8,000 bases of DNA from Flavobacteriales bacterium UBA5692 (GTDB lineage Bacteria > Bacteroidota > Bacteroidia > Flavobacteriales_D > Sanyastnellaceae), in the NCBI GenBank assembly GCA_002420235.1, contig DIHQ01000165.1, forward strand, positions 1 to 8,000. The letters are read 5' to 3'. A program made the translations under genes and the position numbers. This document shows positions 7,799-8,000 of this stretch, one piece after another. Each line of letters begins with the position of its first letter. The first letter of the stretch is position 1. The notes beneath the pieces were generated by a model, which was not told the origin of the DNA, ran no database searches, and saw only the letters and a program-made list of their open reading frames with translations.

Positions 7799-8000
7799 AT
7801 GATTGAGACCATGCATAAATTGGAATTTGCTTCCCAGCCAGAAAACATCGCTATCATTGAGCGTTTAATCGACGAGATTCGAGAGAGCACCGCCTTTGAC
7901 GACGAATGCTACGGAGACGTGCTCATCGCTATGACAGAGGCTGTCAACAATGCGATTATACACGGCAATAAACTACAGAATGACAAAACAGTTGTTGTCG
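7799..8000 (+). CDS. RsbW-like anti-sigma factor / HATPase_c_2 ATP-binding protein (3'-truncated)
   Basis: Sixty-seven residues are visible before the window ends; family members are about 130-150 residues. Residues 36-56 (ending EAVNNAIIHGN) are the N-box of the GHKL ATPase fold as found in RsbW/SpoIIAB-type serine kinases and anti-sigma factors: Glu47, Asn51 and the His-Gly pair at 55-56 match the usual EAxxNAxxHG signature. The preceding FASQPENIAIIERLIDEIRE helix is also typical. The protein should be cytoplasmic, bind ATP, and either phosphorylate an anti-anti-sigma partner or act as a stand-alone binding module. The partner is not in view. The gene starts 5 bases after the DUF4175 stop, so the two are very probably co-transcribed and perhaps translationally coupled. 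The start could be ATG 7799 or the in-frame ATG at 7811. The G1/G2 ATP-lid motifs lie outside the window. Confidence 0.85.
   Translation, partial: MIETMHKLEFASQPENIAIIERLIDEIRESTAFDDECYGDVLIAMTEAVNNAIIHGNKLQNDKTVVV

Overview
This window looks like chromosomal DNA of a Bacteroidota bacterium, most likely a marine-type member of the Flavobacteriales. The reasons are a protein with a C-terminal type IX secretion (T9SS) sorting domain, a TTG-N21-TAnnTTTG promoter match, no Shine-Dalgarno-like sequence before the starts, and a DUF4175-family gene followed directly by an RsbW-like ATPase gene. I could not narrow the genus. I see no mobile elements, tRNA or rRNA genes, CRISPR arrays or phage genes.

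Layout: (1) Positions 1-956 (+) hold the 3' part of a secreted endonuclease/exonuclease/phosphatase (EEP) family enzyme. Its catalytic domain is followed by thrombospondin type 3-like calcium-binding repeats and a short dockerin-like, Cys-bounded tail. (2) Positions 957-4259 (-) hold a complete 1100-residue secreted multidomain protein: signal peptide, lamin-tail domain, two tandem copies of a Cys-anchored domain, a second lamin-tail domain, a Calx-beta-like domain, two OB-like modules, a PKD domain and a T9SS type A tail. The two genes converge and their stop codons touch. (3) Positions 4260-4328 form a 69-bp divergent intergenic region with a good Bacteroidota promoter match for the minus-strand gene. 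(4) Positions 4329-7793 (+) hold a complete 1154-residue DUF4175-family membrane protein. It has three N-terminal membrane segments and a very large, probably periplasmic part containing a long Glu/Gln/Met-rich coiled coil. (5) Positions 7799-8000 (+) hold the start of an anti-sigma-factor-like HATPase, five bases downstream and evidently in the same operon.

There are two functional units. The left half is an extracellular degradation or adhesion pair: a phosphodiesterase/nuclease-type enzyme next to a secreted protein carrying lamin-tail and OB-like modules, which in ExeM/NucH-type extracellular nucleases are found in the same polypeptide as the EEP domain. The right half is an envelope protein of unknown function co-transcribed with a cytoplasmic RsbW-like ATPase, a pairing that suggests signalling but is unproven. 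Nothing here is clearly a new defence or mobile system. The most interesting open questions are the DUF4175-HATPase pairing and the separated nuclease/lamin-tail modules.
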